DNA of 64,000 nt. Origin: Streptomyces purpureus (GTDB lineage: Bacteria; Actinomycetota; Actinomycetes; Streptomycetales; Streptomycetaceae). Location: positions 604,750 through 668,749 of the forward strand of contig NZ_BMQQ01000001.1 in assembly GCF_014648195.1 (NCBI RefSeq), read 5' to 3'. The notes beneath the pieces are model-generated. The model saw only the letters and a list, made by a program, of their open reading frames with translations, was not told the DNA's origin and did no database searches. Within the stretch, counting starts at the first letter, position 1. Every line of letters begins with the position of its first letter. A program made the position numbers and the translations under genes. Positions 40,356 through 49,139 of this stretch are shown here, one piece after another.

Positions 40356-41135
40356 GTGGTGCTGATGGCAGCCGACGTGATCGGGGCTCCCTGCTGGCTG
40401 AGCCTCACGGCACGCGACCGGCTACAGGCGGAGCGCTTCTACGGTGCGGTGCTCGGTTGGTCGTTCCGGCAAGGCAGCTTCGGACGGGCCTTCTCGGTGG
40501 CGGAGGTGGACGGTGTGCCGGTGGCCGGGATCGGGGCCCTGGCCGGGGAACTCGCCGTACCGGTGGCGTGGACGCCGTACTTCGCCGTAGACGACGCGGA
40601 CACGGCGGTCTCGCGGGTACGCGAGCGGGGAGGCACCGTCGGGGTGGGGCCCGTCTCCTTCCCGCCGGGCGGCCGGGCCGCTCTGGTGGCCGACCGGGAG
40701 GGGGCCACGTTCGGGGTGTGGGACGGCGGCGTCCTGGCCGAGTGGAGCGTCGGCGAGCGGTCGCCCGCCTGGCTGGAGCTCCACACGGTGAACGCCTTCG
40801 ACGCGGCGATCTTCTACGGCGAAGTACTGGAGTGGGGCAAGGGGGGCGAGACCGAGGGCGCCTGTGACGTCTCCTTCGAGGAGGACCGCGTCGTGCTCCG
40901 CCACCACGGAACGCCCGTGGCCCGGCTGAACAGCGGTCCCGTGGAGGAGGCGGCCCCCAATCCGCAGCTGCGGCCCCGCTGGCTCGTCCACTTCAAGGTC
41001 CCGGACCTCGACGCGGCGGTCGCGGTCGCGCTGGAGAACGGAGGCAGCACGGCCGACGGCCCGGAAGAGGGCGGCGGACCCTACGTGACGATCCGGGATC
41101 CGGACGGCGGCCTGTTCACCCTGGACACCGGGTGA
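40356..41135 (+). CDS. Double VOC-fold protein
   Basis: A protein of about 259 residues with two VOC modules: CWLSLTARDRLQAERFYGAV, then AWLELHTVNAFDAAIFYGEV, each ending in a DPDGG/ADREG strand. Related to the 27-kDa antigen/glyoxalase group. No catalytic assignment possible. The start is among closely spaced GTGs at 40356/40359 and ATG 40365; GGAGGGAGGA at 40341-40350 favours a GTG. It overlaps the opposing proline-rich ORF by 20 bases. Confidence 0.82.
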   Translation: MVLMAADVIGAPCWLSLTARDRLQAERFYGAVLGWSFRQGSFGRAFSVAEVDGVPVAGIGALAGELAVPVAWTPYFAVDDADTAVSRVRERGGTVGVGPVSFPPGGRAALVADREGATFGVWDGGVLAEWSVGERSPAWLELHTVNAFDAAIFYGEVLEWGKGGETEGACDVSFEEDRVVLRHHGTPVARLNSGPVEEAAPNPQLRPRWLVHFKVPDLDAAVAVALENGGSTADGPEEGGGPYVTIRDPDGGLFTLDTG

Positions 41136-41361
41136 CGGGTTCCGGAGCCGGCACCGGACCGGGCAGCGGCCCCGGCTGAGGCCGCGGCTCGGGGCCGGGG
41201 GCCGGCGGCGGCTCCGGATCGGGCTCCGGCTGCGGGGGTGCGGGGGGCGCCGGGTCCGGCCCAGGAGCCGGGACCGGCCCGGGCAGCGGCCCGGGGTCCG
41301 GTGCGGGCCCCGGCGCCGGAGTGGGGTTGGGAGGCGCCGGATCGTCCGGAGGAGTGCCCAT
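41116..41361 (-). CDS. Small proline-rich hypothetical protein
   Basis: An 81-residue open frame almost entirely of Pro, Ala, Gly, Asp and Glu. The unit GPLPGPVPAP occurs twice and PDP/PEP steps dominate. GGGAAGGA at 8 bases before ATG 41361 argues for real translation. Third-position bias cannot separate this from chance, since any frame in such a repetitive GC tract codes Pro/Gly. If real it is an extended, PPII-like cytoplasmic peptide; no signal sequence. Confidence 0.4.
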   Translation of the reverse strand: MGTPPDDPAPPNPTPAPGPAPDPGPLPGPVPAPGPDPAPPAPPQPEPDPEPPPAPGPEPRPQPGPLPGPVPAPEPVTRCPG

Positions 41362-41661
41362 GGCGGCCGTCCTTCCCTAGTCGTTCACCCGGCTGCTTTC
41401 ACCAGGTCGCTGTCGCCGGGTCTCGTTCTACGAGTCTCATCGAGTCTCGTTCAACGGGTCTCGTGCGGCAGGTCGAGTCCGCGCCTACCCGCATTGCGCA
41501 GGATCACCCCGTATCCCGCATCCCGGCCGCCGCCGGTCGCCGGGATGCGGCGGGAATCGGACATCCACCGCCGTTCCGCCCCGGCAAGGTCCGCTCCCGC
41601 GCCCACACTTGGTGTGCTGTGCACAGCGACGCCAGCGATCCCGCCGAGAAAGGCCCTCGCA
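41362..41661. other. Intergenic, 300 bp, short imperfect repeats
   Basis: No convincing gene. CGGGTCTCGTTCTACG (41417-41432) and CGAGTCTCGTTCAACG (41441-41456) are near-copies 24 bases apart, with a partial third CGGGTCTCG at 41455-41463. They lie about 200 bases before the ferric-reductase-like start and could be a regulatory array. Confidence 0.45.
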
Positions 41662-42647
41662 TTGCAGCCGGACGTCACATCGGAGCAGGAGCCCGACGCC
41701 CCGGACCAGGCACCCCCGCCCACCTCCCGCTCCGGCGGACGGGCCACGCTGCGGGGCGACCTGCGGGCCGCGCTGCCCGAAGCCGGTGCCGCGGTGGGGG
41801 TCACCGTCGCGGTGTTTCTCCTCCTCTACGCCCGTATGCGCTCGGGCACGTCCGCGACGGTCGCGGTGATGCCCTTCATGGCCGACCCGGACACCTTCTG
41901 GATGTACCTCCTCAGCCAGGCGTTCGGCTGGTCCGGCCTGCTGTGGGCATGGGGGACCGTCATGCTCGGGCTGCTGCGCTCGGGCCCCGGGGCCGGTCGG
42001 CCACGGATCCCGCGGAGTGTGCTGGAGCGCTGGCACCGCACCTCCAGCCTGACCACCATGGCCCTGATGGCCGCGCACGCGCTGATGTTCGCGGCGGAGC
42101 TCGTGCGCTACGACGCGGGCACGGCCTGGCTGCCCCGGCTGTGGGGGCGTTCGCGGACAGTTTCGTCCCCGGCTGGTACGACTCGGGAACCGGCCGACTG
42201 GCCATCCCGATCGGCCTGGGCGCGCTGTATCTCGCCGTTCCCCTGGGCCTGCTCTTCTACGTCCGGCACCGCATCGGCGCGAACACCTGGCGCCGGCTGC
42301 ACCGGTTCGTGATCGTCGTCTATGTGCTGAGTGTGTGGCACACCCTGCTGTACGGCACCAACGTCTGGTACGACGGCTGGCCGCGTACCGCGCTGTGGCT
42401 GTTGCAGGTGCCCGTGGCCGTCCTGCTCCTGGTCCGGTTGCTGCGGCCCGCCCGGCGGGCCGAGCGACTGGACCGGCCCGCGGCCACGGTGTCCCGGCCA
42501 GGCCTGGTCGTACGGGCTGCGGGCCGGATCGCCGCGGCCGCCGTGGTCGTCGGGCTGCTGGCCGTGGTCGTGTCCGGCCACGACGGCGGCCGGCCCCGGC
42601 CTGCGGAGCCGCCCGCGACGGCTCCGCACGACCACGAGCCGGAGTGA
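41662..42647 (+). pseudogene. Ferric-reductase-like haem-binding membrane protein, frameshifted
   Basis: The first part (to about 42147) reads through two membrane helices and WHRTSSLTTMALMAAHALMF, a His-x13-His pair. The protein then continues in another frame with GAFADSFVPGWYDSGTGRLA, LHRFVIVVYVLSVWHTLLYG (second His pair), and two more helices to 42647. The break is at the G run 42143-42147: one more G would restore a single protein of about 328 residues in the ferric reductase-like transmembrane family (haem b between helices). The N-terminal start is uncertain; TTG 41662 follows GAGAAAGG. Real decay or a missed base cannot be told apart. Confidence 0.7.
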
Positions 42648-42684
42648 TCCGACCAGGCAGCGATCGGGTCAGGCGGTGATCGGG

Positions 42685-43482
42685 TCAGGCCAGGGCGGGC
42701 CGCGCGGCTTCGTCGGGGAGGAAGGTCACCTGGGGCGCTCCCGTGCGCGCGTGGACGGTGACCTCGGCCGTCACGCCGTACACGTCGTTCAGCAGCGCGG
42801 GCGTGAGCACCTCGGCGGGCGGGCCCGCGGCGACGACCTCCCCGTCACACAGGACGTAGAGCCGGTCGCAGTAGTGGGCGGCGAGGTTCAGGTCGTGCAG
42901 GGCGACCAGGACCGTGGCCGGCATCCGGCGCAGGATGCCCAGGACGTCCAACTGGTGCCGGATGTCGAGGTGGTTGGTCGGCTCGTCGAGGACCAGGAGT
43001 GCGGGCCGCTGGGCCAGGGCGCGCGCGATGAGCACGCGTTGGCGTTCGCCGCCCGAGAGGCGGTCGAAGGGGCGGTCGGCCAGCTCGGCCGCGTCCACCG
43101 ACGTCAGGGCGGACTCGATGAGGAGGCGGTCCTCGGCGGTGTCGCCGTCGAGCAGCCGCTTGTGCGGGGTGCGGCCCATCGCGACGACCTCGCGCACGGT
43201 CAGGTCGAAGTCGGCGCCCGCCTCCTGGACCACGGCGGCCACGGTGCGGGCGAGGTGGCGTACAGGCATCGACCAGGCGTCGGCGCCGTCCACCCGTACC
43301 TGCCCGGCCTCGGGGCGCAGGACGCGGTAGACGGCGCGCAGCAGACTCGACTTGCCGCTGCCGTTGGGGCCGACGAGGCCGATCATCTCTCCGGGCCGCG
43401 CGGTGAGGGAGACGTCCCGTACGAGCCGGTGCGCGCCGGCGGTGAGCGTGACGCCCTCGACGGCGAGTTCGGTGCCGGTCAT
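42685..43482 (-). CDS. Cobalamin/siderophore-type ABC transporter ATPase (BtuD/FecE-like)
   Basis: A 265-residue ATPase: Walker A GPNGSGKSS, signature LSGGERQRVLIARALAQ, Walker B LLVLDEPTNHLD, D-loop H in VALHDLNLAAHYCDR. The class is FecE/BtuD/FhuC. ATG 43482 overlaps the permease stop as ATGA. Three-gene operon with permease and binding protein under a cobalamin riboswitch, so corrinoid uptake is likely. Confidence 0.92.
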   Translation of the reverse strand: MTGTELAVEGVTLTAGAHRLVRDVSLTARPGEMIGLVGPNGSGKSSLLRAVYRVLRPEAGQVRVDGADAWSMPVRHLARTVAAVVQEAGADFDLTVREVVAMGRTPHKRLLDGDTAEDRLLIESALTSVDAAELADRPFDRLSGGERQRVLIARALAQRPALLVLDEPTNHLDIRHQLDVLGILRRMPATVLVALHDLNLAAHYCDRLYVLCDGEVVAAGPPAEVLTPALLNDVYGVTAEVTVHARTGAPQVTFLPDEAARPALA

Positions 43483-44585
43483 GCCACTCCTCGGTCGGTC
43501 TTGCGGCGGGCGTCCCGGCGCATGAGCCACAGGAAGAACGGCCCGCCGCACAGCGCGGTGAGCACGCCCACCGGGATCTCCATCGGCGCGGCGACCGTAC
43601 GGGCCGCGATGTCGGCCCAGATCAGGAACACCGCTCCGCCGAGCGCGGCCGTCGGCAGCACCCGGCGGTGGTCGCCGCCGACGAAGAGGCGCACGATGTG
43701 CGGGAGCATCAGGCCGACGAACCCGATGGGACCGGCCGCGGCCACCAGGACGCCGGTGACCAGCGACAGCAGGACGAAGGTCCGGGCCCGGAAGCGGGCC
43801 ACGTCGAGCCCCATGGTCGTGGCCGCCTCCTCACCGGCGACGAGCAGGTTCAGCGAGCGGGCCTGGACCAGCAGGACGCCGATGCCCAGCGCGAGCGCCG
43901 CGCCCGGCAGCCATAGCGTGGCCCACTGGACGCCGCCGAGCCCGCCGAGCGTCCAGGCGAGAACCGCCCGGGCCTCGTTGCCGCGGTCGCTGGTCAGCAG
44001 CAGGACGTCCATGACGGCGGTGAGGACGGAGGCGAACGCCACCCCCGAGAGCACCAGACGCACCGACGTGATCCGGCCACCGGACCGGGCCGTGGTGTAC
44101 ACCAGCAGCAGGGTCAGCAGGGCGCCCGCGAAGGCGGCGACCGACAGCGACAGTGGACCGAAGAGGCTCACGCCGAAGACGATCACCGCCACGGCGCCCA
44201 GGGAGGCCCCCGAGGAGACGCCGAGGAGGTACGGCTCCGCGAGCGGATTGCGCACCAGCGCCTGCATGGCGGTCCCCACCACCGCGAGCCCGGCGCCCGT
44301 CACCGCTCCCAGCAGCACCCGTGGCGCGCGCACGTCGAGCACGATCGTCTCGCGCGCCCGGGACCAGGTGGGTTCCGACCAGTCGCCGCCGAGCGCGTGG
44401 GTCACGATGCCCCACACCTCGCCCGGCGGCACCCGCACCGAGCCGACGGCCATGCCCGCCGTCATGGAGGCCACGAGCAGGACCGCGAGGACCACCAGCG
44501 TCAGCGCGAACGTCCGCGCGCGTGGCTGTTCGGGCGGGGCCGTGGGCCGTCGGGCGGTGGGGGTGGCTGTCGCCGGGGCGGTCAC
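43479..44585 (-). CDS. Cobalamin/siderophore-type ABC permease (BtuC/FecCD-like)
   Basis: A 368-residue FecCD-family permease with about ten membrane helices after an Ala/Pro-rich N-tail of 25 residues. Typical blocks: RAPRVLLGAVTGAGLAVVGT, MQALVRNPLAEPYLLGVSSG, and GPIGFVGLMLPHIVRLFVGG. It overlaps the binding-protein stop (44582) by 4 bases and the ATPase start by 4 bases. Confidence 0.93.
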   Translation of the reverse strand: MTAPATATPTARRPTAPPEQPRARTFALTLVVLAVLLVASMTAGMAVGSVRVPPGEVWGIVTHALGGDWSEPTWSRARETIVLDVRAPRVLLGAVTGAGLAVVGTAMQALVRNPLAEPYLLGVSSGASLGAVAVIVFGVSLFGPLSLSVAAFAGALLTLLLVYTTARSGGRITSVRLVLSGVAFASVLTAVMDVLLLTSDRGNEARAVLAWTLGGLGGVQWATLWLPGAALALGIGVLLVQARSLNLLVAGEEAATTMGLDVARFRARTFVLLSLVTGVLVAAAGPIGFVGLMLPHIVRLFVGGDHRRVLPTAALGGAVFLIWADIAARTVAAPMEIPVGVLTALCGGPFFLWLMRRDARRKTDRGVA

Positions 44586-45616
44586 CGGAACCGCTCGGGG
44601 TGCAGGCCGCGTGCCAGGTCCTCGACCGCGTACGGCGGGCGGACGCCGACCAGGGTCGCGGTGAGCGGCAGCACCACGAAGCGCTTGTTCTTCACCGCGG
44701 GCACGTCGGCGAGGGCCGGCTGGGAGAGCAGGAACTTCTTCTTCTGCTCCACGCTTCCCGCGCCCGCGTAGTCGTAGATGGCGATGACCTCCGGCTTGCG
44801 CGCCACGACCTGTTCCCAGGAGACGTCTCCGAAGACGTCGTCGAGGTCGGCGAAGACGTTGGCGCCGCCGGCGAGCCTGATGATCTCGGTGCCCAGGCTC
44901 TTGCCGCCCGCGGTGAACGCCGACTTGTCGCCGCTGTCGTACACGAACACGGGGACGGCGGGCGCGCCCTTCACCGCCTCGGTCGTCTTCGCGATGCGTC
45001 CCTGGAGGTCCGCGACGAGCCGGTCGGCGCGCTCCGGCACGCCGAACACCGTGCCGATGGTGCGGATCTCGGCGTACGTGTCCTGCATGGACACCTGCTT
45101 CTTGCCGCAGTACTCGCGGTTGAGGTACGTGTCGATGCCGGCGTCGGCGAACGCCTTGCGGGAGCGGCCCTCGTTGTCGGCGAACGCGCTCTTGTAGCCG
45201 CCGTACACGAAGTCCGGTTCGGCGTCGAGTACGGCTTCGAAGGAGGGTTCCTTCTTCGCCAGTTCGGGGATGGCCGCGAAGTCCTTCCGGAAGGCGGGCA
45301 GGACGGCCGAGTCGGGGAACGCCGTGCCGACCATCCGGCCCTTGAGGCCGAGCGCCAGCATCAGTTCGGCGGGGTGCTGGTGGATGGTCACCACCTTGGC
45401 GGGAGGCTTTTCGTACGTGGTGCGGGTGCCGCAGTTCTCGACGGTGACCGGGAATCCCTTCGCCGGGGCCGCGGCGGACTTCGAGCCGGCCTGGTCGGAG
45501 GTGGTTCCACAGCCGGTGAGCAGCGTCGCGGAGAGGGTGACCGCCACGGCCGCGGCGCGCGCTCCCCGGCGGCGCGGGCGGGAAGAAGGCGTGCGGGGCT
45601 TACGGAAAAAGGGCAT
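44582..45616 (-). CDS. ABC transporter substrate-binding lipoprotein (class III, corrinoid/siderophore type)
   Basis: A 344-residue exported lipoprotein: basic N-tail (FRKPRTPSSRPRRRGARA), hydrophobic segment and lipobox LLTGC, then the class III binding-protein fold with KVVTIHQHPAELMLALGLKG, and TLVGVRPPYAVEDLARGLHP at the end. Longer than BtuF. Similar actinobacterial proteins are sometimes labelled F420-0 transporters, but the riboswitch upstream favours a corrinoid. I set the start at ATG 45616: the open frame continues into the riboswitch, which cannot be coding. Confidence 0.85.
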   Translation of the reverse strand: MPFFRKPRTPSSRPRRRGARAAAVAVTLSATLLTGCGTTSDQAGSKSAAAPAKGFPVTVENCGTRTTYEKPPAKVVTIHQHPAELMLALGLKGRMVGTAFPDSAVLPAFRKDFAAIPELAKKEPSFEAVLDAEPDFVYGGYKSAFADNEGRSRKAFADAGIDTYLNREYCGKKQVSMQDTYAEIRTIGTVFGVPERADRLVADLQGRIAKTTEAVKGAPAVPVFVYDSGDKSAFTAGGKSLGTEIIRLAGGANVFADLDDVFGDVSWEQVVARKPEVIAIYDYAGAGSVEQKKKFLLSQPALADVPAVKNKRFVVLPLTATLVGVRPPYAVEDLARGLHPERFR

Positions 45617-45675
45617 GCGGGGCGTGCTGGGGTGCAAGAAAGCCTCCTGGGGAGTCCGCGCTCCTCGGACCGGGC

Positions 45676-45828
45676 CCGCGACAGGCCAGTGTCCTGACTC
45701 CCGGATCGACGTGTCCCCAGGCCTCCCGCGGTGCGCGGTGGCGTGTCGAAGGGTGCACTCCCCGGTCACAGTGGCGGGACCGTGCCGGAATCGCACCGGC
45801 TTCCTGTCTCCCGTCGCGGTGATGACCA
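45676..45828 (-). promoter_or_regulatory. Cobalamin riboswitch 1 (importer operon)
   Basis: On the minus strand the leader contains GCCGGTGCGATTCCGGC, then GGTCCCGCCACTGTGACCGG, the conserved core of B12 riboswitches, and further on GAGTCAGGACACTGGCCTG, a B12-box-like 3' end near 45680-45700. It lies 60 bases before the binding-protein start. Cobalamin binding should shut off the importer. Edges are approximate. Confidence 0.9.
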
Positions 45829-45903
45829 GGTGATACTACGGTTCCGCCCCGGTGGCGCAAAGGGCGCACGGCCTCGGCCGTGCGCCCCTGGAAGCGGGTG
45901 GCC

Positions 45904-46653
45904 CTACCTCGGGCGGGCGGCGCGAAGGATCAGCCGCTCGGCGTCCTGGTCGTACGGGCGGCCGTCGAACCCGCCGAAGACCTCGACGTCCACGAACCCG
46001 GCCTCCAGCGCCATCCGCCGCAGTTCCACCGCGCTGTAGACGAACCACACCAGGCTCGCCCGCGTGACGCGCTCGCCCCGGACCAGCACCCAGTCACTGC
46101 GCAGCCGGGCCCAGTCGTCCAGGACCGTGTCGGTCTGCACGAGCAGGTCGTCCCCCCGCTGGACGACCTTCGGCGGTACGACCTTGCGGGCCAGCAGCTC
46201 CTTGCCCGCCACGTCCAGGAGCATCGTGCCGCCCGGTACCAGGCTGGTGCGCATCTGACGCAGCACGCGCGCGTTGTCGGCGGGATCCTCGAAGTAGCCG
46301 AACGACGTGAACATGTTGAGGACGGCGTCGAAGGCGCCGGGATCGGCGTACTCCAGCACGTCTGCCTGTACGTACCGCGGACCGACCCCCGCCTCCGCGG
46401 CCAGCTTCCGTGCCCGGTCCAGCATCGCCCCGCTGCGGTCCACCCCGGTCACCTCGCAGCCGCGGCGGGCCAGCGGCACGGTGAACACCCCCGGACCGCA
46501 GCACAGGTCCAGCACCCGGGCCCCGGCGGGGAAGGACAGCAGGGGAGAGGTGTCGAGCAGCTCCTCGGCCTGGGAGTACCGCTGCTCGGAGAAGAGGAAG
46601 TCGTGGAATTCGGTCCAGAAGTCATCGTCCTGGAATCCGCCGGTGTGCGTCAT
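45904..46653 (-). CDS. Class I SAM-dependent methyltransferase
   Basis: A 249-residue methyltransferase, Ubie-like fold: ARVLDLCCGPGVFTVPLARR (motif I), GVDRSGAMLDRAR, YVQADVLEY, then SLVPGGTMLLDV. Small-molecule methylation is likely. It is the last gene of the riboswitch-2 operon, overlapping the MFS gene by 32 bases, and 70 bases upstream of riboswitch 1 of the next operon. Confidence 0.87.
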   Translation of the reverse strand: MTHTGGFQDDDFWTEFHDFLFSEQRYSQAEELLDTSPLLSFPAGARVLDLCCGPGVFTVPLARRGCEVTGVDRSGAMLDRARKLAAEAGVGPRYVQADVLEYADPGAFDAVLNMFTSFGYFEDPADNARVLRQMRTSLVPGGTMLLDVAGKELLARKVVPPKVVQRGDDLLVQTDTVLDDWARLRSDWVLVRGERVTRASLVWFVYSAVELRRMALEAGFVDVEVFGGFDGRPYDQDAERLILRAARPR

Positions 46654-47884
46654 CGGGCGTCGTCCCTTTCGTCTTGTCGTCGTGGCCGCCGGGCGCCGCG
46701 ATCGCCGGGCGCCGCAGCATGAGCAGCAGTGGGGGCAGGAGCAGGCACTGCGCGGCGGCCAGCAGCCAGAACCATCCGGTGTCTCCGGCGCGTTCGCCCA
46801 CGCCGTACAGCTGTCCGCCGACGACCCCGCTGGCGCAGGCGCCCAGCCCGGCGGCCAGCCGCTGCTGGCCGAAGACCACGGCGTCGGACCGGGGGCCGCG
46901 GCGCAGCGCCTCCAGGTCGTTCTTCAGGAACAGCACGACGTCGCCGAGCGTGATGAGCGCGCCGCCGGCCAGCAGGGCCGGCCTGGTACCGATCGCCAGC
47001 ACCGCGAGCCCGCCGGCGAGCGCCGTGAACCCGACCGCCAGGGCCAGGGCGTACGGCGCCCGCCGGATCAGGCCGGACGCGGGCGGCTGGACGACGATGA
47101 CCAGCACGAAGCAGACGAGCAGGACCACGCTGTAGAACTCGCTGGAGGCGCGCTCCACGGCGTACACGGCGAGATAGTGCTGGAAGTGGAAGTACAGGTA
47201 GAACGCCAGCGCGTTGGCGGCGAAGGGCAGGACCGCGATCCCGGAGAGCAGCCCGGAGGGCCCGGTCCCTGCGTCCCGCGGCACGTCTCCGGCCGCGGGA
47301 AGCCGGGCGTGGCCCACGGCGACCACCGCGAACAGCGCGGTGACGGCGACGAACAGCGGGCCGGGGGAGGAGAGCACGAACGGCCCGGCGATCAGCGGAC
47401 CGACCGCCATGCCCGCGTTCAGCGCCGCGTTGCCCGCGGACAGGAAGGCCGGTCGCCGTACCTCGTCCACCCCGTGTACGAGGTACGCCTTGTTGGCGGG
47501 GAGGTAGAGCGCGGCGCCGCAGCAGGTCAGGATCAGCGCCCCCACCGCGAGCGGCGGCCAGCGCAGCGCCGCGACCAGGCCGACGAACCCCGCCGTGCGG
47601 ATCACCAGCGCCCACACCATGATCCGCCGCAGCCCGAACCGGTCGGCGAGCGCCCCTCCGACGACACCCCCCGAGAACTGCACCAGGGAGGCCAGCGCCA
47701 GCACGACCCCGACCGACCCCAGCCCCATGCCGAGCCGTTCGTGCAGGAACACCGACATGAACGGCAGCACCATGAAGCTGCCGAGCGGGATGAGGAACGA
47801 GCTGAGCAGCAGGAACCGCAGCGGGCCGGTCAGCGTGCCCAGCGCGCCGCGCAACGTGACCGCCCCGGAGGACTGTTCAGCCAC
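46622..47884 (-). CDS. MFS transporter (DHA1-like exporter)
   Basis: A 420-residue permease with about 12 helices in two halves. The motif between helices 2 and 3 is GGALADRFGLRRIMVW, a DHA1-type loop. Most likely exports the pathway product. GTG 47884; the start overlaps the ATP-grasp stop by 8 bases. The last 25 residues are polar. Confidence 0.87.
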   Translation of the reverse strand: MAEQSSGAVTLRGALGTLTGPLRFLLLSSFLIPLGSFMVLPFMSVFLHERLGMGLGSVGVVLALASLVQFSGGVVGGALADRFGLRRIMVWALVIRTAGFVGLVAALRWPPLAVGALILTCCGAALYLPANKAYLVHGVDEVRRPAFLSAGNAALNAGMAVGPLIAGPFVLSSPGPLFVAVTALFAVVAVGHARLPAAGDVPRDAGTGPSGLLSGIAVLPFAANALAFYLYFHFQHYLAVYAVERASSEFYSVVLLVCFVLVIVVQPPASGLIRRAPYALALAVGFTALAGGLAVLAIGTRPALLAGGALITLGDVVLFLKNDLEALRRGPRSDAVVFGQQRLAAGLGACASGVVGGQLYGVGERAGDTGWFWLLAAAQCLLLPPLLLMLRRPAIAAPGGHDDKTKGTTPDDAHRRIPGR

Positions 47885-49139
47885 CGGCTGTCCGCTCCGA
47901 CAGCCGGTGGGCTCCTCGCTGCTGCGGGAAGGGCTCCGTGACCACCCGTACGGCGTTGGCGGCGGCCACCGCGCAGTGCGTGGCCAGCTCGGCCGTCTCG
48001 CCCTCCGCGTAGACGATGCCCGCGTAACCCCGGCTGTCGTCCAGGTGCTCGACGAGGTCGCCGATCCGCTTGATCGGGTACCACGCGGGGGAGCCGGGCA
48101 TGCCCGTCAGCCGGTCGAGCCCGCCGACCCCGGTGAACACCCCGGGCCGGTCCGGGTAACCGAGCACGAACGCCACGGCCGGCCCTCCTGGCAGCTCCGC
48201 GTCCATGAGTCGGGGCCTGCGGCCGAGGGCCGCCTCCACCATCGCCTCGTACACGTTGACGCCCAGGGCCCGGCACATGCCCTCGCCGACGAGCGCGCCC
48301 CCGATCCGCGGGTTGATCTCCACCAGCTCGGGGCCGGACGCGGTGAGGGCGAACTCCACATGGGCGAAGCGGTCGGTGTAGCCCACGACGGCCAGGAGCT
48401 CGTCGAGCCACCGCTCGAGCGACGCCCGGCGCGGCTCGGGGAACGCGACGGGGAACGCCGTGATCTCCTCACGGAACCGCGGCTCGGGCGACATCAGCCG
48501 GCTGGAGACGCCGAGCAGCCGCGTCCGCCCCGCCCAGGTCAGGGTCTCGGCGCTGTAGACCGGGCCGGAGAAGTGCGGCTCGGCGAACAGCCTGCCCTTC
48601 AGCGGACGCCCGGCGGCCTGCCGCAGGGCCCCGGCCAGCTCCTCCTCGTCCCGGACGAGCCAGACGTTCTGGCTGCCCGTGCCCGCGCTGTCCTTGAGGA
48701 TCGCCGGCAACCCCACCTCCGCGCGGACGAGCGCCGCCAGGTGAGCGCCGTCGGCGGACACGGCGCGCGCCCGGGTCAGCCCCTTCTCGTACAGCCGGTC
48801 GCGCACGGCGGCCTTGTCCCGGGTCAGCCGCAGGACGGCCGGGTCCAGGCCGGGCAGGCCGAACCGCTCGGTCAGCTCGGCGCCGACGAGGGTCCAGGTG
48901 TCGGTGGAGCTGATCAGACCGTGCAGCTCCGGCGTACGGGACAGCTGGTCCGCCACCTGCTCCGGGTCGAAGGTGTCGGTCTCCACCACGTCGAGGGCGT
49001 CACCGGGAAGCCGTGACAGCTCGTAGGAGTACCAGGACGGATCGCCGGTCAGCAGCCGCAGCCGTTCACCGTGCGCCTCGGCGGCGCGCACCAGGTGCCC
49101 AAGGCCGAAGGTGAGCGATTCCAGGCAGACCAGGGTCAT
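47877..49139 (-). CDS. ATP-grasp ligase
   Basis: A 420-residue ATP-grasp enzyme (biotin-carboxylase/D-Ala-D-Ala ligase superfamily). The nucleotide-binding strand is VGLPAILKDSAGTGSQNVWL, and the metal-site segment AHVEFALTASGPELVEINPR carries the Glu and Asn; the N-terminal 110 residues are the substrate-binding Rossmann-like part. It joins a carboxylate to an amine or thiol by acyl-phosphate. ATG 49139 overlaps the PLP gene stop as ATGA. With the threonine kinase and PLP enzyme it suggests formation of an amide from a threonine-derived amine. No substrate can be read. Confidence 0.85.
   Translation of the reverse strand: MTLVCLESLTFGLGHLVRAAEAHGERLRLLTGDPSWYSYELSRLPGDALDVVETDTFDPEQVADQLSRTPELHGLISSTDTWTLVGAELTERFGLPGLDPAVLRLTRDKAAVRDRLYEKGLTRARAVSADGAHLAALVRAEVGLPAILKDSAGTGSQNVWLVRDEEELAGALRQAAGRPLKGRLFAEPHFSGPVYSAETLTWAGRTRLLGVSSRLMSPEPRFREEITAFPVAFPEPRRASLERWLDELLAVVGYTDRFAHVEFALTASGPELVEINPRIGGALVGEGMCRALGVNVYEAMVEAALGRRPRLMDAELPGGPAVAFVLGYPDRPGVFTGVGGLDRLTGMPGSPAWYPIKRIGDLVEHLDDSRGYAGIVYAEGETAELATHCAVAAANAVRVVTEPFPQQRGAHRLSERTAGG

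Noticed and set aside
41238..41661. Upstream open frame as the start of the ferric-reductase-like gene
   Set aside because: It is the second frame running backwards from the break, without helices or a ribosome site; the first His-pair helix lies in the other frame.
42662..42690. Direct repeat GATCGGGTCAGGC twice at the end of the ferric-reductase-like gene
   Set aside because: Only two copies of 13 bases, overlapping the FecE-like stop; too little to call functional.
45617..45796. N-terminal extension of the binding protein to 45796
   Set aside because: The added residues overlap the riboswitch core; ATG 45616 gives a signal peptide directly.
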